Assembly: GCF_918698115.1 (NCBI RefSeq)
Contig: NZ_CAKKLV010000010.1
Coordinates: 62,001-126,000 of the forward strand
Length of the DNA stretch: 64,000 nt
From: Peribacillus sp. Bi96
Lineage (GTDB): Bacteria > Bacillota > Bacilli > Bacillales > DSM-1321
Direction: 5' to 3'
Position numbers and translations under genes: made by a program. This document shows, piece after piece, positions 8,034 to 16,892 of this stretch. How positions within the stretch are numbered: position 1 is the stretch's first letter; each line of letters starts with the position of its first letter. The notes below the pieces were generated by a model. It did not search any database. It was not told the DNA's origin and saw only the letters and a program-made list of their open reading frames with translations.

Positions 8034-9023
8034 ATGTTTAGAATCAAGTCATTATTCACCATTTTTACTATATTTGCAGTCTTCCTTCTTGCAGCTTGCG
8101 GAAATTCGGATGATAAAGCAGCAGGAAATAAAACAGATGACAAAAAAGAGGATACAAGCTATACAATCAAGCACGCCATGGGTTCCACTGAATTGAAAAA
8201 AGCGCCTAAAAGAGTGGTCGTTCTAACAAATGAAGGCACTGAAGCACTAATTGCTTTAGGAATTAAACCTGTTGGTGCCGTACAATCCTGGCTTGGCGAC
8301 CCTTGGTACGACCATATTAAAGATGATATGGATGGGGTCGAAGTTGTTGGTGTGGAACATGAAGTAAACTTAGAGAAAATCGCATCACTGAAGCCTGACT
8401 TGATTATCGGAAGCAAAATTCGCCAAGAAGCTGTTTATGATAAATTAAGTGCAATCGCCCCTACCGTTTTCTCAGAAACACTTAGAGGAGATTGGAAAGA
8501 AAACTTTAAACTATATGCAAAAGCCGTTAACCTTGAAGATAAAGGGAACGACGTAATTGCTGAATTCGATAAACACACAGAAGATCTTAAAGCTAAATTG
8601 GGTGATAAGGTAAATCAAGAAGTTTCCGTTGTTCGTTTCATGGCTGGAACTACTCGTATTTATTACACGGATTCATTCTCTGGAGTGATTTTCGATCAAT
8701 TAGGTTTCAAACGTGCAGAGCAACAGAAGGAACTATTCACTGCAGATAATAAATTAGGTAACCTTGCCATCGAGGTAGGTAAAGAAGTCATCCCTAAAAT
8801 GGATGGAGATCTTCTCTTCTACTTCACCTACGCTCCTGAAGGCGACAAACAAGCCCTAAGCACAGCAAAAGAATGGACGAATGATCCACTTTGGAAAAAC
8901 CTTGATGCAGTTAAAAATGGAAAAGCTTATGAGGTTAGCGACGCTACTTGGAATACAGCTGGCGGCGTAATTGCAGCTAATAAAATGCTCGACGATCTAG
9001 AAAAAATTATGCTTGAAAAGTAA
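8034..9023 (+). CDS. yfiY: Siderophore-binding lipoprotein (YfiY-like)
   Basis: A 329-aa type III periplasmic-binding-fold lipoprotein that captures ferric siderophore at the outer face of the membrane. The signal peptide ends in the lipobox LAAC, giving Cys22 as the lipidated residue, followed by a Gly/Asn/Ser/Asp tether. The body begins with the KRVVVLTNEGTEALIALG segment typical of FepB/FhuD-class proteins, and the C-terminus ANKMLDDLEKIMLEK is typical of the clade. Start ATG has GGGAGGGG upstream. It is divergent from its permease genes and flanked by two Fur boxes. Siderophore identity (schizokinen/arthrobactin type) is inferred from resemblance to B. subtilis YfiY. Confidence 0.9.
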   Translation: MFRIKSLFTIFTIFAVFLLAACGNSDDKAAGNKTDDKKEDTSYTIKHAMGSTELKKAPKRVVVLTNEGTEALIALGIKPVGAVQSWLGDPWYDHIKDDMDGVEVVGVEHEVNLEKIASLKPDLIIGSKIRQEAVYDKLSAIAPTVFSETLRGDWKENFKLYAKAVNLEDKGNDVIAEFDKHTEDLKAKLGDKVNQEVSVVRFMAGTTRIYYTDSFSGVIFDQLGFKRAEQQKELFTADNKLGNLAIEVGKEVIPKMDGDLLFYFTYAPEGDKQALSTAKEWTNDPLWKNLDAVKNGKAYEVSDATWNTAGGVIAANKMLDDLEKIMLEK

Positions 9024-9047
9024 TAACATTGGATTGCGATCCTACTG

Positions 9048-9089
9048 AAAACGGCCTTTCTCGATATAAGATTCGAGAAAGGCCGTTTT
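9048..9089. terminator. Bidirectional terminator between yfiY and minJ
   Basis: A 13-bp perfect stem ACGGCCTTTCTCG / CGAGAAAGGCCGT with an A-run on the left and a T-run on the right, placed between the convergent yfiY and minJ genes. Confidence 0.85.
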
Positions 9090-9127
9090 ATTTTACATTC
9101 ACGAACTGCTGCTGTGTCATTTGTGCT

Positions 9128-10321
9128 TTAACCCGCTTGTCCACTTTCCTTTAATTGATCGTCAACGAACAAGATGCCCAATTCGTAATGCTCCCCGTCA
9201 AATAGCGCTCTTTGCACAAACCGGATCTGTTCATTATTATCGATGACCTCAAGCTTGCAATGTGCGCGGTTAATTTGGAGCGCCCTGTATAACTCTTCTT
9301 CTTCCCTGACGACGACACCATTTATTTTCGAAATGACCTCGCCTTTAACTAATCCCATTTTATCCGCCGGAGACTGAGGGATAACACCTAAGATCTGGAC
9401 ACCAAGCTTGCTTTTTGAAAAATAAAATGGAAGTTTGGTATCGAATGCTTTTTGGGAATAATGCAGGAATTCACGGCCAAGAATCGCTAATACAGCTGTA
9501 ATGATTGCCAATGGCGGGTAGAAGTAACCAACAACAGCCAATGCCGTAATCACGAACCCTAAAGCTCCCACCTTTTTACCTTGCGCCCTAATGGCCTGTT
9601 CCGGAATCATCCCATGAACTTTTTGCTTAAAGCCGATTAACATGGGCAGCATGATCGGCGACAGGTTTACATCCCCGATTGAAAAAACCGGATACCAATC
9701 GAAAGGCGCTGGAAGCTGCCCTCCCGGAATCATGACGAACATTGGAATTAGCCAGATTCGTTGTGAAACATACACACCAATCGGCTGCCCCCTCTTGGAT
9801 ACCTCCAGCTGCGGGGAGACCTTTTTACTTCCATTGCCAACAATCAAAAAACCTTCAGCGATCAGTAATAACCCGATCAATATAACAAGTGCCGGATAGA
9901 CGGACCGATCCAGTTGATTAAACGCATCCTGAAATACTGGCAGCTGGATATCTCCATCATATAGAAAGAAAAGGATAAAGAAGGTGATTCCCACTGTATA
10001 AACGGGTGAAACAAACCTCTTTTTCATGGTCAGTATGGATAAGAAAGTTACCCCGGCCATGACATACACTGCCGCTAAAGGGATGGTGATTCCTGAAGCC
10101 AACGTGAGGAAAGAAAGAATGAATCCCCCTATCAATCCTTGAAATAACATTGAACGCAACTCCATGGAAACCCTGTAGATCTTCGTATTAAAATCATGGC
10201 GTTCCCGTCTAACGCGGAGATAGCCAATGAATAAACAATAGACAATTGAAACATAAAGCAAAGGATGAAGGAAGATTTTCCCTAACCCTATAAAGCATGC
10301 AATCAGCCAATCCGTTGTCAA
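9128..10321 (-). CDS. minJ: MinJ, PDZ-domain division-site topology factor
   Basis: Polytopic membrane protein with a C-terminal cytosolic PDZ-like domain. In B. subtilis MinJ connects MinCD to DivIVA at cell poles and young septa, limiting division to midcell. About six to eight hydrophobic segments fill residues 1-280; the PDZ core is around 300-370 (GVIPQSPADKMGLVKGEVISKING). Using TTG at 10321 the protein is 397 aa, the same length as B. subtilis MinJ by my recollection, and GGTGG precedes it; an ATG at 10351 would add ten residues. Its place between ctpB and csbA matches B. subtilis, though swrA, which lies next to it there, is missing here. Confidence 0.85.
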   Translation of the reverse strand: MTTDWLIACFIGLGKIFLHPLLYVSIVYCLFIGYLRVRRERHDFNTKIYRVSMELRSMLFQGLIGGFILSFLTLASGITIPLAAVYVMAGVTFLSILTMKKRFVSPVYTVGITFFILFFLYDGDIQLPVFQDAFNQLDRSVYPALVILIGLLLIAEGFLIVGNGSKKVSPQLEVSKRGQPIGVYVSQRIWLIPMFVMIPGGQLPAPFDWYPVFSIGDVNLSPIMLPMLIGFKQKVHGMIPEQAIRAQGKKVGALGFVITALAVVGYFYPPLAIITAVLAILGREFLHYSQKAFDTKLPFYFSKSKLGVQILGVIPQSPADKMGLVKGEVISKINGVVVREEEELYRALQINRAHCKLEVIDNNEQIRFVQRALFDGEHYELGILFVDDQLKESGQAG

Positions 10322-10496
10322 TTTCTTTCCACCATCCTCAAAAGTAATCAAAAGTATGTAAAAATCGTTCTAGTCAGTTACCTCCTATTCTATCAAAAAT
10401 GTAACCTCCCTGCCTATTAAGATACAGAAAAAGTATCTTTATCTTAAGTTTCCCTTCGATAGCATTCATGCTTGTAGAAGGACGATCAATCAATGG

Positions 10497-10527
10497 AAAA
10501 AAGGCACCGCTCCAAAGGAACAGTACC
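10497..10527 (-). terminator. Intrinsic terminator of ctpB
   Basis: On the minus strand an 11-bp stem (GGTACTGTTCC with GGAGCGGTGCC, three G-U pairs), three-base loop, then six T residues. Confidence 0.8.
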
Positions 10528-10534
10528 TTCACTA

Positions 10535-11971
10535 TTATTTCACTAAATAATTCAACGCCGTGCGAAGCTGAATATCATTATCCTCATCCTGAATCTTTTC
10601 CAGAATGGCGGTTTCCAGATGTGCCGCCGTTTTAGCGTCAAGTTTACCTGTCACTTTCAGGCCAAATTGTTTTTGGAAAGCTTTTACTGCAATTTCAGTA
10701 TTCCAATCATAATAACCATCTTCACGACCCGGTTCAAATCCGAGTCCTTTCAGAATGTTTTGGGCATACTGGATTTGTTCATCATTCATATCCCGTTGCA
10801 AGACCTTCTCAACAGCCAGCTGATGGGCATCGAAGTAATCCGGCTGTTTTACATTGATTGTCGGTTCGATCCCTTTTTTGTGGATCCAGTTCCCTGAAGG
10901 CGTCAGCCACTTGTATAATGTAAGTTTAATCTTACTCCCATCGCCCATTGGAACAGCTTGCTGTACTGTGCCTTTCCCGAAGGTCTTCTCTCCGACCAAT
11001 GGGTAGCCTCCCGCCTCTTGCATCGCGCCAGCCAGAATTTCTGAAGCAGAGGCGCTCCCTTTATCCGTCAACACGGCAATAGGATAACTTTTCGCTTTCT
11101 TAAGGCTTGTAAAAAACGATTGTGTTTCTCCTGTTCTTTCAGCAATTTGCAAATAGGGTTTATCTTTTGTGATAAACTCGCCAAGAATCGTTTCCACACT
11201 AGATAGAAGGCCGCCTGGATTGCCGCGTACATCAATGACCAATCCTTCGATTCCCTTCTTTTCCAGCGCCTTCATCTGCTTTTTGAAATCAGTCGCCGTA
11301 TTTTCCGAGAAAGTGGTTAACTCGATGTAGCCGATTTCTGTTCCTGCCACATCTTTAATTGATGAAAACACGGTATCAAGCGGAATTTCGGCACGCATCA
11401 TATTGAATTCGAGTGGATTGGAAACCCCCGCACGTTTTATTTCCATTTTGACGGGTGACCCTTTTTCGCCACGGATTTTCAGGCGTGTTTCATACAGATC
11501 TAACCCTTCCACGCTTTCACCATTCACCTTAAGGATTTGATCTTTCGGCTTTAAACCAGCTTTTTCAGCAGGCGAGTCTTTGTAAGGAGATACAATTATC
11601 ACCTTACCATCTTCCATACCAATTTCAGTCCCTATCCCCTCAAAAGAAGAGTCCAAGGTTTCATTGAATTGCTTAGCGGTCTCCTTGTCCATATATACGG
11701 AATAGGGATCTTTCAACGCTGACAGCATGCCTTGGATGGCACCTTCCACCAGGTGGGACCCATCCACCTGTTCTACATACTGACTTACGATCAAACCATA
11801 AGCTTGTTCCACTTTTGCCCATTCCTTATCTTTCGGTATTGTTTGGCTTTCTTGCTTTGCTTCATTCTTATTCGGGAGGCTTGTCCAATATATGCCCCCA
11901 AGTGCTCCAATGACTAGTGACATGATGATGGCTAGAGGAAGTACCCATTTTTTGATCATCTTTATCCCCAT
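10535..11971 (-). CDS. ctpB: CtpB, S41-family C-terminal processing serine protease
   Basis: Secreted or membrane-anchored PDZ protease. In B. subtilis CtpB cuts SpoIVFA/SpoIVB-pathway components to time SigK activation in sporulation. Order of domains: N-terminal signal anchor (about 5-28), PDZ (about 95-175, SPAEKAGLKPKDQI), S41 protease with catalytic Ser in DKGSASASEI and the Lys/Gln pair in FGKGTVQQ, then a C-terminal peptidoglycan-binding domain (about 395-460, GYYDWNTEIAVKAFQKQFG). The length of 478 aa matches the family. Two ATG codons are possible (11971 and 11959); the second has GGGG at a better distance. It is followed by its own terminator. Confidence 0.93.
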   Translation of the reverse strand: MGIKMIKKWVLPLAIIMSLVIGALGGIYWTSLPNKNEAKQESQTIPKDKEWAKVEQAYGLIVSQYVEQVDGSHLVEGAIQGMLSALKDPYSVYMDKETAKQFNETLDSSFEGIGTEIGMEDGKVIIVSPYKDSPAEKAGLKPKDQILKVNGESVEGLDLYETRLKIRGEKGSPVKMEIKRAGVSNPLEFNMMRAEIPLDTVFSSIKDVAGTEIGYIELTTFSENTATDFKKQMKALEKKGIEGLVIDVRGNPGGLLSSVETILGEFITKDKPYLQIAERTGETQSFFTSLKKAKSYPIAVLTDKGSASASEILAGAMQEAGGYPLVGEKTFGKGTVQQAVPMGDGSKIKLTLYKWLTPSGNWIHKKGIEPTINVKQPDYFDAHQLAVEKVLQRDMNDEQIQYAQNILKGLGFEPGREDGYYDWNTEIAVKAFQKQFGLKVTGKLDAKTAAHLETAILEKIQDEDNDIQLRTALNYLVK

Positions 11972-12044
11972 TTCTGACCTGATATGTATTTCACTATATG
12001 AGGTGATCAGAAAGAATATGCTTGAAGATCATCGTGCTCACAAC

Positions 12045-12076
12045 AAAAAAAGACCGGGATAAAATCCCGGTCTTTT
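12045..12076 (-). terminator. Intrinsic terminator of the M23 peptidase gene
   Basis: Perfect AGACCGGGAT / ATCCCGGTCT 10-bp stem with a T-run on the minus strand (and on the plus strand). Confidence 0.9.
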
Positions 12077-12097
12077 AATTCGTATCTATATTGAGTA

Positions 12098-13483
12098 TTA
12101 GTTAGGTATATAGTTTAATGGATTAACAGCATTTGACTTGCTATAATTCCATGCGCCTTTATGTAGTTCAAAGTGTAAATGCTGACCGAACGAGTGTCCT
12201 GTGTTCCCCATGATACCAATTTGTTGACCTTTGGCAACAACAGCACCTTCGCCTACTTTTCTAGAGTTTAAATGTGCATACACCGTAGTCCATTGCTGAC
12301 CGCTGATTGAATGGGTAACAAAGACGACATTACCGTATGTACTGGATAAATAAGAACGGCTTACTACTCCGTCAGCTGCTGCTACAACTGGAACCGTTCC
12401 ACTAGCAGCAATATCAATGCCGGCATGCTTTTTATTCCAACGTTCACCCATTGTTGAAGATACATATCCTGCACTTGGTCTTGTAAAAGTACCCGATGAT
12501 ACAGCAGGCGCTTGACTTACATTTGACGAAGAGTGTGAAGATGATGATGATGATGAACTGTTGCTTTTTGCACTAGATCCTGATGAAGAAGATTGTTGTT
12601 TGGATTCGGAAGCCTTAGCTGCCGCTTGTGCTGCTTGTGCTGCTTGTTGCGCTGCACGTTCTTTCGCTTCGGCTGCCGCTTTTTTACGAGCTGCTTCCAA
12701 TTCGGCAAGACGTTGATGCTCTAAGTCGATGGCTGATTTAATAGCCTTTTCTTGAGCAGCAAGATTCGCTTTTTCTTCCTCTAAGCCCATCTTCTCATCT
12801 TCATGTTTTTTAGTTTGGTGCTTTAATTTCTCAACTAATGCATCCTTTTCTTGCTTCTGCTTTTTTTGTTGCTCTTGGATTTGCAATAGTTCGGCTTTTG
12901 CCACTTCTAAACTAGCAAGCTTCGCTTCAACTTCATTTTGCTTTTCTTCCAAATCTTTTTTATCCAGTTCATGCTGCTTTAAAATATCCCGATCGGCTTC
13001 AGCGATTGTCGCTACAGCTCCGACGCGGTCTACTAAATCTCCAAAACTTGATGATCCGAATAACACTTCAAGGTAGTTCACGTCCCCGCCAGTCTCCTGG
13101 AAAGAAAGTGCCCTTTCCTTCAATACTTCATTACGTTTGGCAATCCGATCTTTTAAAACTTTAATCTCTTCTTTCAATGCTTCAATTTCTTTTTTCGTTT
13201 GTGTAATTTCAGCATTTTTAGCATCGATTTTTTTCGCGGACTCTGCAATTTTCGCTTCAATGGCCTCGATTTGTTCTTCTGCGGTCATTTGCTTATCGTG
13301 CAGGTTATCGATTTTTTTCTCCGTGTCGGAAATATTCGATTCTACACCCGAACGTTGTTCCTGAATGGAATCTTTCTGTTTTTCTAGATCCGATATCGAC
13401 TCAGCATAAACCGAAGGTGCTGCTAAAATGCTTCCCAACCCAATCATGATGGAGGCATTCATGGCAATGATATTTTTTTTCAA
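12098..13483 (-). CDS. Secreted coiled-coil M23 peptidoglycan endopeptidase next to FtsEX (EnvC/PcsB-like)
   Basis: Cell-wall hydrolase or hydrolase activator of 461 aa. It has a signal peptide ending AAPSVYAES, a long coiled coil (about 30-270, with GDVNYLEVLFGSSSF in the middle as in CwlO/PcsB N-domains), an Ala-rich then Ser-rich linker (about 275-330), and a C-terminal M23 domain with zinc ligands in HAGIDIA and HLHFEL, so the catalytic site looks intact. TTG at 13483 is preferred: AGGGG lies ten bases upstream and the signal peptide then starts with LKKN. It lies directly downstream of ftsX, the arrangement seen for FtsEX-activated partners. In B. subtilis that partner is CwlO, an NlpC/P60 enzyme encoded elsewhere; here an M23 enzyme occupies the neighbour slot. 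Confidence 0.88.
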   Translation of the reverse strand: MKKNIIAMNASIMIGLGSILAAPSVYAESISDLEKQKDSIQEQRSGVESNISDTEKKIDNLHDKQMTAEEQIEAIEAKIAESAKKIDAKNAEITQTKKEIEALKEEIKVLKDRIAKRNEVLKERALSFQETGGDVNYLEVLFGSSSFGDLVDRVGAVATIAEADRDILKQHELDKKDLEEKQNEVEAKLASLEVAKAELLQIQEQQKKQKQEKDALVEKLKHQTKKHEDEKMGLEEEKANLAAQEKAIKSAIDLEHQRLAELEAARKKAAAEAKERAAQQAAQAAQAAAKASESKQQSSSSGSSAKSNSSSSSSSSHSSSNVSQAPAVSSGTFTRPSAGYVSSTMGERWNKKHAGIDIAASGTVPVVAAADGVVSRSYLSSTYGNVVFVTHSISGQQWTTVYAHLNSRKVGEGAVVAKGQQIGIMGNTGHSFGQHLHFELHKGAWNYSKSNAVNPLNYIPN

Positions 13484-13594
13484 CGCTTCATTTCCCCTTT
13501 CAATCCCGTCACATACCGTGCCTTGCAACGTCTCTCTATTTGTATCAGGCTTCTTTTAACAATCGTGTGTTAAAGAATGTGTTTGATGATAATT

Positions 13595-14488
13595 TTATAC
13601 TTTCAAGAACTTCCTGACGGACATCAAGCTGCCCCATATTCCGATAACGGCGCCTATTACAATGAGGAGGGCCGAAACTTGATAAATAAACGGGCTTGCA
13701 GGTAGCAAATCCACGAATTTGAACGTAATCTGTGGTGCTGCATATTTATAAATATTGTAATAGAGTACAGAAATCAGACCGATTGGTACAATAGAACCGA
13801 GGATTCCCAACCAAAGTCCTTCCAAGAAGAATGGCCAACGGATAAATGTATTCGTTGCTCCTACTAATCTCATAATCTCAATTTCTTTTCTTCTAGCTAC
13901 AATTGTAATTTTAATCGTATTCGAGATCAGGAACATTGCAGTGAATAGTAATCCTACAATAAGAACGATCCCTATGTTTCTCGCTATATTCACGAAAGAG
14001 AATAGTTTCTCGACGTAGCCCTGTCCATATTTGACACTTTGGATATATTCAAAGCCCTCGATCTCTTTTGCCACCTTGATGACATCTTGCGGAGTTTTCG
14101 TTTTGATAATATAAACGTCTCTTAATGGGTTGTCCTGTTCAAATGGTTTAAATGCCTTACCATTATCACCTAAATCATCTATTAAATTGGTAAGCTCTTC
14201 ATCTTTTGGAGAGAAGATGATGGATTCAATCCCGTTCATTTCCGAAATTTGTTTACCAATAGCTTTTATATCGTCATCATTCGCTGCATTATCAATATGC
14301 GCACGAACTTCGACATCTTTCTCCACATTTCCCGCGATATGATTTAAATTCATCATGAGCACTAAAAAGACGCCAACCAATGTTAGAGTGACTGTTACTG
14401 CACTGACTGAAGCAAACGTCATCCATCCATTACGGCCAATATTTTTAAAACTTTCACGGAAGTGACGGAGCAATGTTCTAAATTTCAT
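13595..14488 (-). CDS. ftsX: FtsX, permease-like subunit of FtsEX
   Basis: Membrane subunit of the FtsEX complex, which transmits ATP hydrolysis to an extracellular peptidoglycan hydrolase. Four TM helices (about 23-47, 170-195, 222-245, 265-290) and one large external domain (50-165) are seen, plus the RRKEIEIMRLVGATNTFIRWPF cytosolic segment typical of FtsX. The ATG at 14488 gives 297 aa starting MKFRTLLRHFRESFKN, as in other FtsX proteins; upstream in-frame codons reach into ftsE and are not expected to be translated. It overlaps ftsE by 11 bp, indicating coupling. Confidence 0.95.
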   Translation of the reverse strand: MKFRTLLRHFRESFKNIGRNGWMTFASVSAVTVTLTLVGVFLVLMMNLNHIAGNVEKDVEVRAHIDNAANDDDIKAIGKQISEMNGIESIIFSPKDEELTNLIDDLGDNGKAFKPFEQDNPLRDVYIIKTKTPQDVIKVAKEIEGFEYIQSVKYGQGYVEKLFSFVNIARNIGIVLIVGLLFTAMFLISNTIKITIVARRKEIEIMRLVGATNTFIRWPFFLEGLWLGILGSIVPIGLISVLYYNIYKYAAPQITFKFVDLLPASPFIYQVSALLIVIGAVIGIWGSLMSVRKFLKV

Positions 14489-15164
14489 ATCCGTAATCAC
14501 CTCGATGTTCATCGCGAACGATTTTTCCACTTTCAATGGCAATGACACGTCGTTTGATATTATTGACGATGTCCCTATTATGAGTAGCCATGACAAGTGT
14601 TGTTCCGCGTTTATTAATTTCTTCAAATATGTTCATGATTTCCCACGATGTTTCAGGATCAAGATTCCCTGTAGGCTCGTCGGCAATGACTACCTTAGGA
14701 TCATTGACGATCGAACGGGCTATTGCAACCCTTTGCTGCTCTCCGCCAGATAGCTCGGAAGGGAGCATTCTAGCTTTATGTTTAATGCCCACCAGATCCA
14801 GAACTTCCATAACTCTCTTTTTGATTTCTTCTGGTTCCTTTTCGATAACTTCCATGGCAAATGCTACATTTTCATAAACTGTGAATGTTTGAAGGAGTTT
14901 AAAGTCTTGGAATACCATACCGATATTACGGCGGAATAGAGGAACTTTCGAATTGCGGATACTTGGGAGGCTAAGGCCATTGACCAAGATATTACCACTT
15001 GTCGGCTTTTCTTCCCTATACATCATTTTGATGAAGGTTGATTTCCCGGCACCGCTGGGACCAACTACATAAACGAATTCGCCTGGCTTTATTTTCACAT
15101 TGATTCCATTGATGGCAATGACGCCATTTGGATATGTCTTTTTCACATCTATCATTTCTATCAT
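14478..15164 (-). CDS. ftsE: FtsE, ATP-binding subunit of FtsEX
   Basis: ABC ATPase that energises FtsX. Walker A is GPSGAGKS (about residues 35-42), signature LSGGEQQR (near 137), Walker B VVIADEPTGNLD (near 160) and the switch His in MATHN. From the ATG at 15164 (AGGTGG upstream) the protein is 228 aa, the length of B. subtilis FtsE. It is the first gene of an ftsE-ftsX-M23 unit transcribed leftwards. Confidence 0.96.
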   Translation of the reverse strand: MIEMIDVKKTYPNGVIAINGINVKIKPGEFVYVVGPSGAGKSTFIKMMYREEKPTSGNILVNGLSLPSIRNSKVPLFRRNIGMVFQDFKLLQTFTVYENVAFAMEVIEKEPEEIKKRVMEVLDLVGIKHKARMLPSELSGGEQQRVAIARSIVNDPKVVIADEPTGNLDPETSWEIMNIFEEINKRGTTLVMATHNRDIVNNIKRRVIAIESGKIVRDEHRGDYGYEI

Positions 15165-15423
15165 TCTAAAACCACCTAATTTGCTTGGATTATCATTATG
15201 TACTAACGGCTTTTTCGACATTTTTCACTGAAATCTGACAGGAAATCTCTCTTACTTGAGCACAGAAACATTATAACATCATATTTTGTCAAATTAAGCA
15301 TAAAAATTATTACAGTTTCATTTCAGTTAGACATAAATCAACATCTACGTAATAATTCAAGAATTTGATTGCTTGTAAAGGGGTTAATGTGAGGTGTTTA
15401 GAGGATTTTAAAGGAGGCTGAAT

Positions 15424-15451
15424 GAAACGTTCTGCTGTTGCAGAACGTTTC
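15424..15451. terminator. Perfect 12-bp stem-loop after cccB
   Basis: GAAACGTTCTGC-TGTT-GCAGAACGTTTC lies nine bases after the cccB stop codon. It lacks a T-run on the minus strand, so it may act as a weak terminator or 3'-end stabiliser. Confidence 0.5.
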
Positions 15452-15459
15452 GATGGTAA

Positions 15460-15801
15460 TCACTTATGATCAGCAAGCCATTCAGCGACCATGCTCGCTT
15501 CTTTTCCCTGAATTATTCCTTTTGGCATTGCTCCTTGACCATTTGCAATGACTTTTTCGATATCAGCTTTTGATAGTTTCGATCCAACCTTCGTTAAATT
15601 CGGCCCCACGCCACCTTCGAGATTCACTGCATGACAACTTGAACATTTGTTTTCGTAAATTTTCGCGGCATCACCAGCACCTGCTGTTGTCGTTTCGTTA
15701 TTTTCACTTGCAGGCTCTTTATCAGCGGCATCATCGTTCCCGCCACATGCGGCCAAGGCCAAAGAAGTACCCAAAAATAAGGCTAACCATTTCTTTTTCA
15801 T
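15460..15801 (-). CDS. cccB: CccB-like lipoprotein cytochrome c (c-551 type)
   Basis: A 113-aa membrane-anchored small cytochrome c that carries electrons outside the membrane, to the caa3 oxidase in related bacilli. It has a lipobox LAAC (Cys19), an acidic/Thr-rich tether (20-48), the haem motif CSSCH (Cys53, Cys56, His57) and a likely axial Met92 in GAMPKG. The ATG at 15801 follows GAGGGGG and starts with the basic MKKKW of a signal peptide; the ORF extends nine codons upstream without an RBS. Position between ftsE and yvjA matches B. subtilis. Confidence 0.93.
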   Translation of the reverse strand: MKKKWLALFLGTSLALAACGGNDDAADKEPASENNETTTAGAGDAAKIYENKCSSCHAVNLEGGVGPNLTKVGSKLSKADIEKVIANGQGAMPKGIIQGKEASMVAEWLADHK

Positions 15802-15849
15802 GAATTTACCCCCTCTTTTTCGTACCAATACAAGAACATTATACCAATT

Positions 15850-16713
15850 TCAATCTAGTTTAAAACCCTCCCCAAGTACCTCCGATGCGTCCATTACAAT
15901 GACAAACGCTTTAGGGTCAACGAGTTTCACCAATTGTTTCAATTTGGTGAATTCCGATTGGTCTATTACACACATCAATATCGGACGAGTATCATCCGTA
16001 TAGCCGCCATACCCGGATATCCCTGTTACTCCCCGGTCAAGCTCATGTATGATAGCATCCCTTATTTCCGTTTCATTATTCGTGATAATCAGTGCCATTT
16101 TGGAACGATTCAAGCCGACCTGAACAAGATCAATCGTCTTACTTGTCACATATAACCCAATTAATGCATAAAGCCCTTTTTCTATATCAAAAACGATAGC
16201 AGCACTTAAGACAATGATTCCATCAATGACAGCCACACATGTCCCTAATGACATATGGGTATACTTATGAAAAATCTGGGCAGCTAAATCCGTTCCCCCT
16301 GTCGATCCCTTCCCGCGAAAGACAATCCCTAGCCCCAGTCCCACCATCATCCCTCCGCAAATCGAACCAAGCAATGCATCATTCGTCCATGCATCCCAAT
16401 CCTTTGTCAGAAATACCACTAGAGGCAAGAACAAGGTTCCAATAAGGCTTTTGGCTCCAAAATGTCTTCCCAGTATGATAAGCCCAGCAACGAACAAAGG
16501 AATATTAAACCCCCACAATACATAAGCTGGCTCCCAACCGAGAGTTGACCTGAGAATCGTACTTATCCCACTGACCCCGCCCGATGCAACCTGGTTAGGC
16601 AGTAAGAATACATTAAAACCAATCGCAATTATGGCCGAACCCACAATCACCAATCCATACTCCATTAACTTTTGCATGTAAGGGTGCTTCGGCTCCCGGT
16701 ATCTTTTTCTCAT
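15850..16713 (-). CDS. yvjA: YvjA, YitT-family membrane protein with DUF2179
   Basis: A 287-aa YitT/DUF161 protein with about five TM helices in the first 190 residues (GFNVFLLPNQVASGGVSGIS and FRGKGSTGGTDLAAQI are family hallmarks) and a cytosolic C-terminal DUF2179 domain (about 205-285, LDRGVTGISGYGGYT). The transport substrate is unknown for this family. The ATG at 16713 is preferred because GAGGAG precedes it; an ATG at 16773 would add 20 residues. Same neighbourhood (cccB-yvjA-prfB) as in B. subtilis. Confidence 0.9.
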   Translation of the reverse strand: MRKRYREPKHPYMQKLMEYGLVIVGSAIIAIGFNVFLLPNQVASGGVSGISTILRSTLGWEPAYVLWGFNIPLFVAGLIILGRHFGAKSLIGTLFLPLVVFLTKDWDAWTNDALLGSICGGMMVGLGLGIVFRGKGSTGGTDLAAQIFHKYTHMSLGTCVAVIDGIIVLSAAIVFDIEKGLYALIGLYVTSKTIDLVQVGLNRSKMALIITNNETEIRDAIIHELDRGVTGISGYGGYTDDTRPILMCVIDQSEFTKLKQLVKLVDPKAFVIVMDASEVLGEGFKLD

Positions 16714-16851
16714 TCTATATTGTCTCCTCAAACCATCATTATTATCTAGTATTGGCTGTACGGAATGTAGCATCCCTTTTCATATCCTGTAAATGTCAGC
16801 CAGATGACCGTTAAAGAGACAGTGAGGTGGGTCCCATGTAAAAGAAATCAT

Positions 16852-16884
16852 AAAAAAAGCCGGACCAGGGATACCGGTCCGGCT
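16852..16884 (-). terminator. Intrinsic terminator of prfB
   Basis: AGCCGGACC / GGTCCGGCT perfect stem with an adjacent T-run on the minus strand, eight bases from the prfB stop. Confidence 0.85.
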
Positions 16885-16892
16885 TTCACATC

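Noticed and set aside
15422..15469. A 15-codon rightward frame with perfect AAAGGAGG spacing
   Set aside because: It runs through the cccB 3' stem-loop and into the cccB end on the opposite strand; no conserved sequence and no promoter seen. Probably chance.
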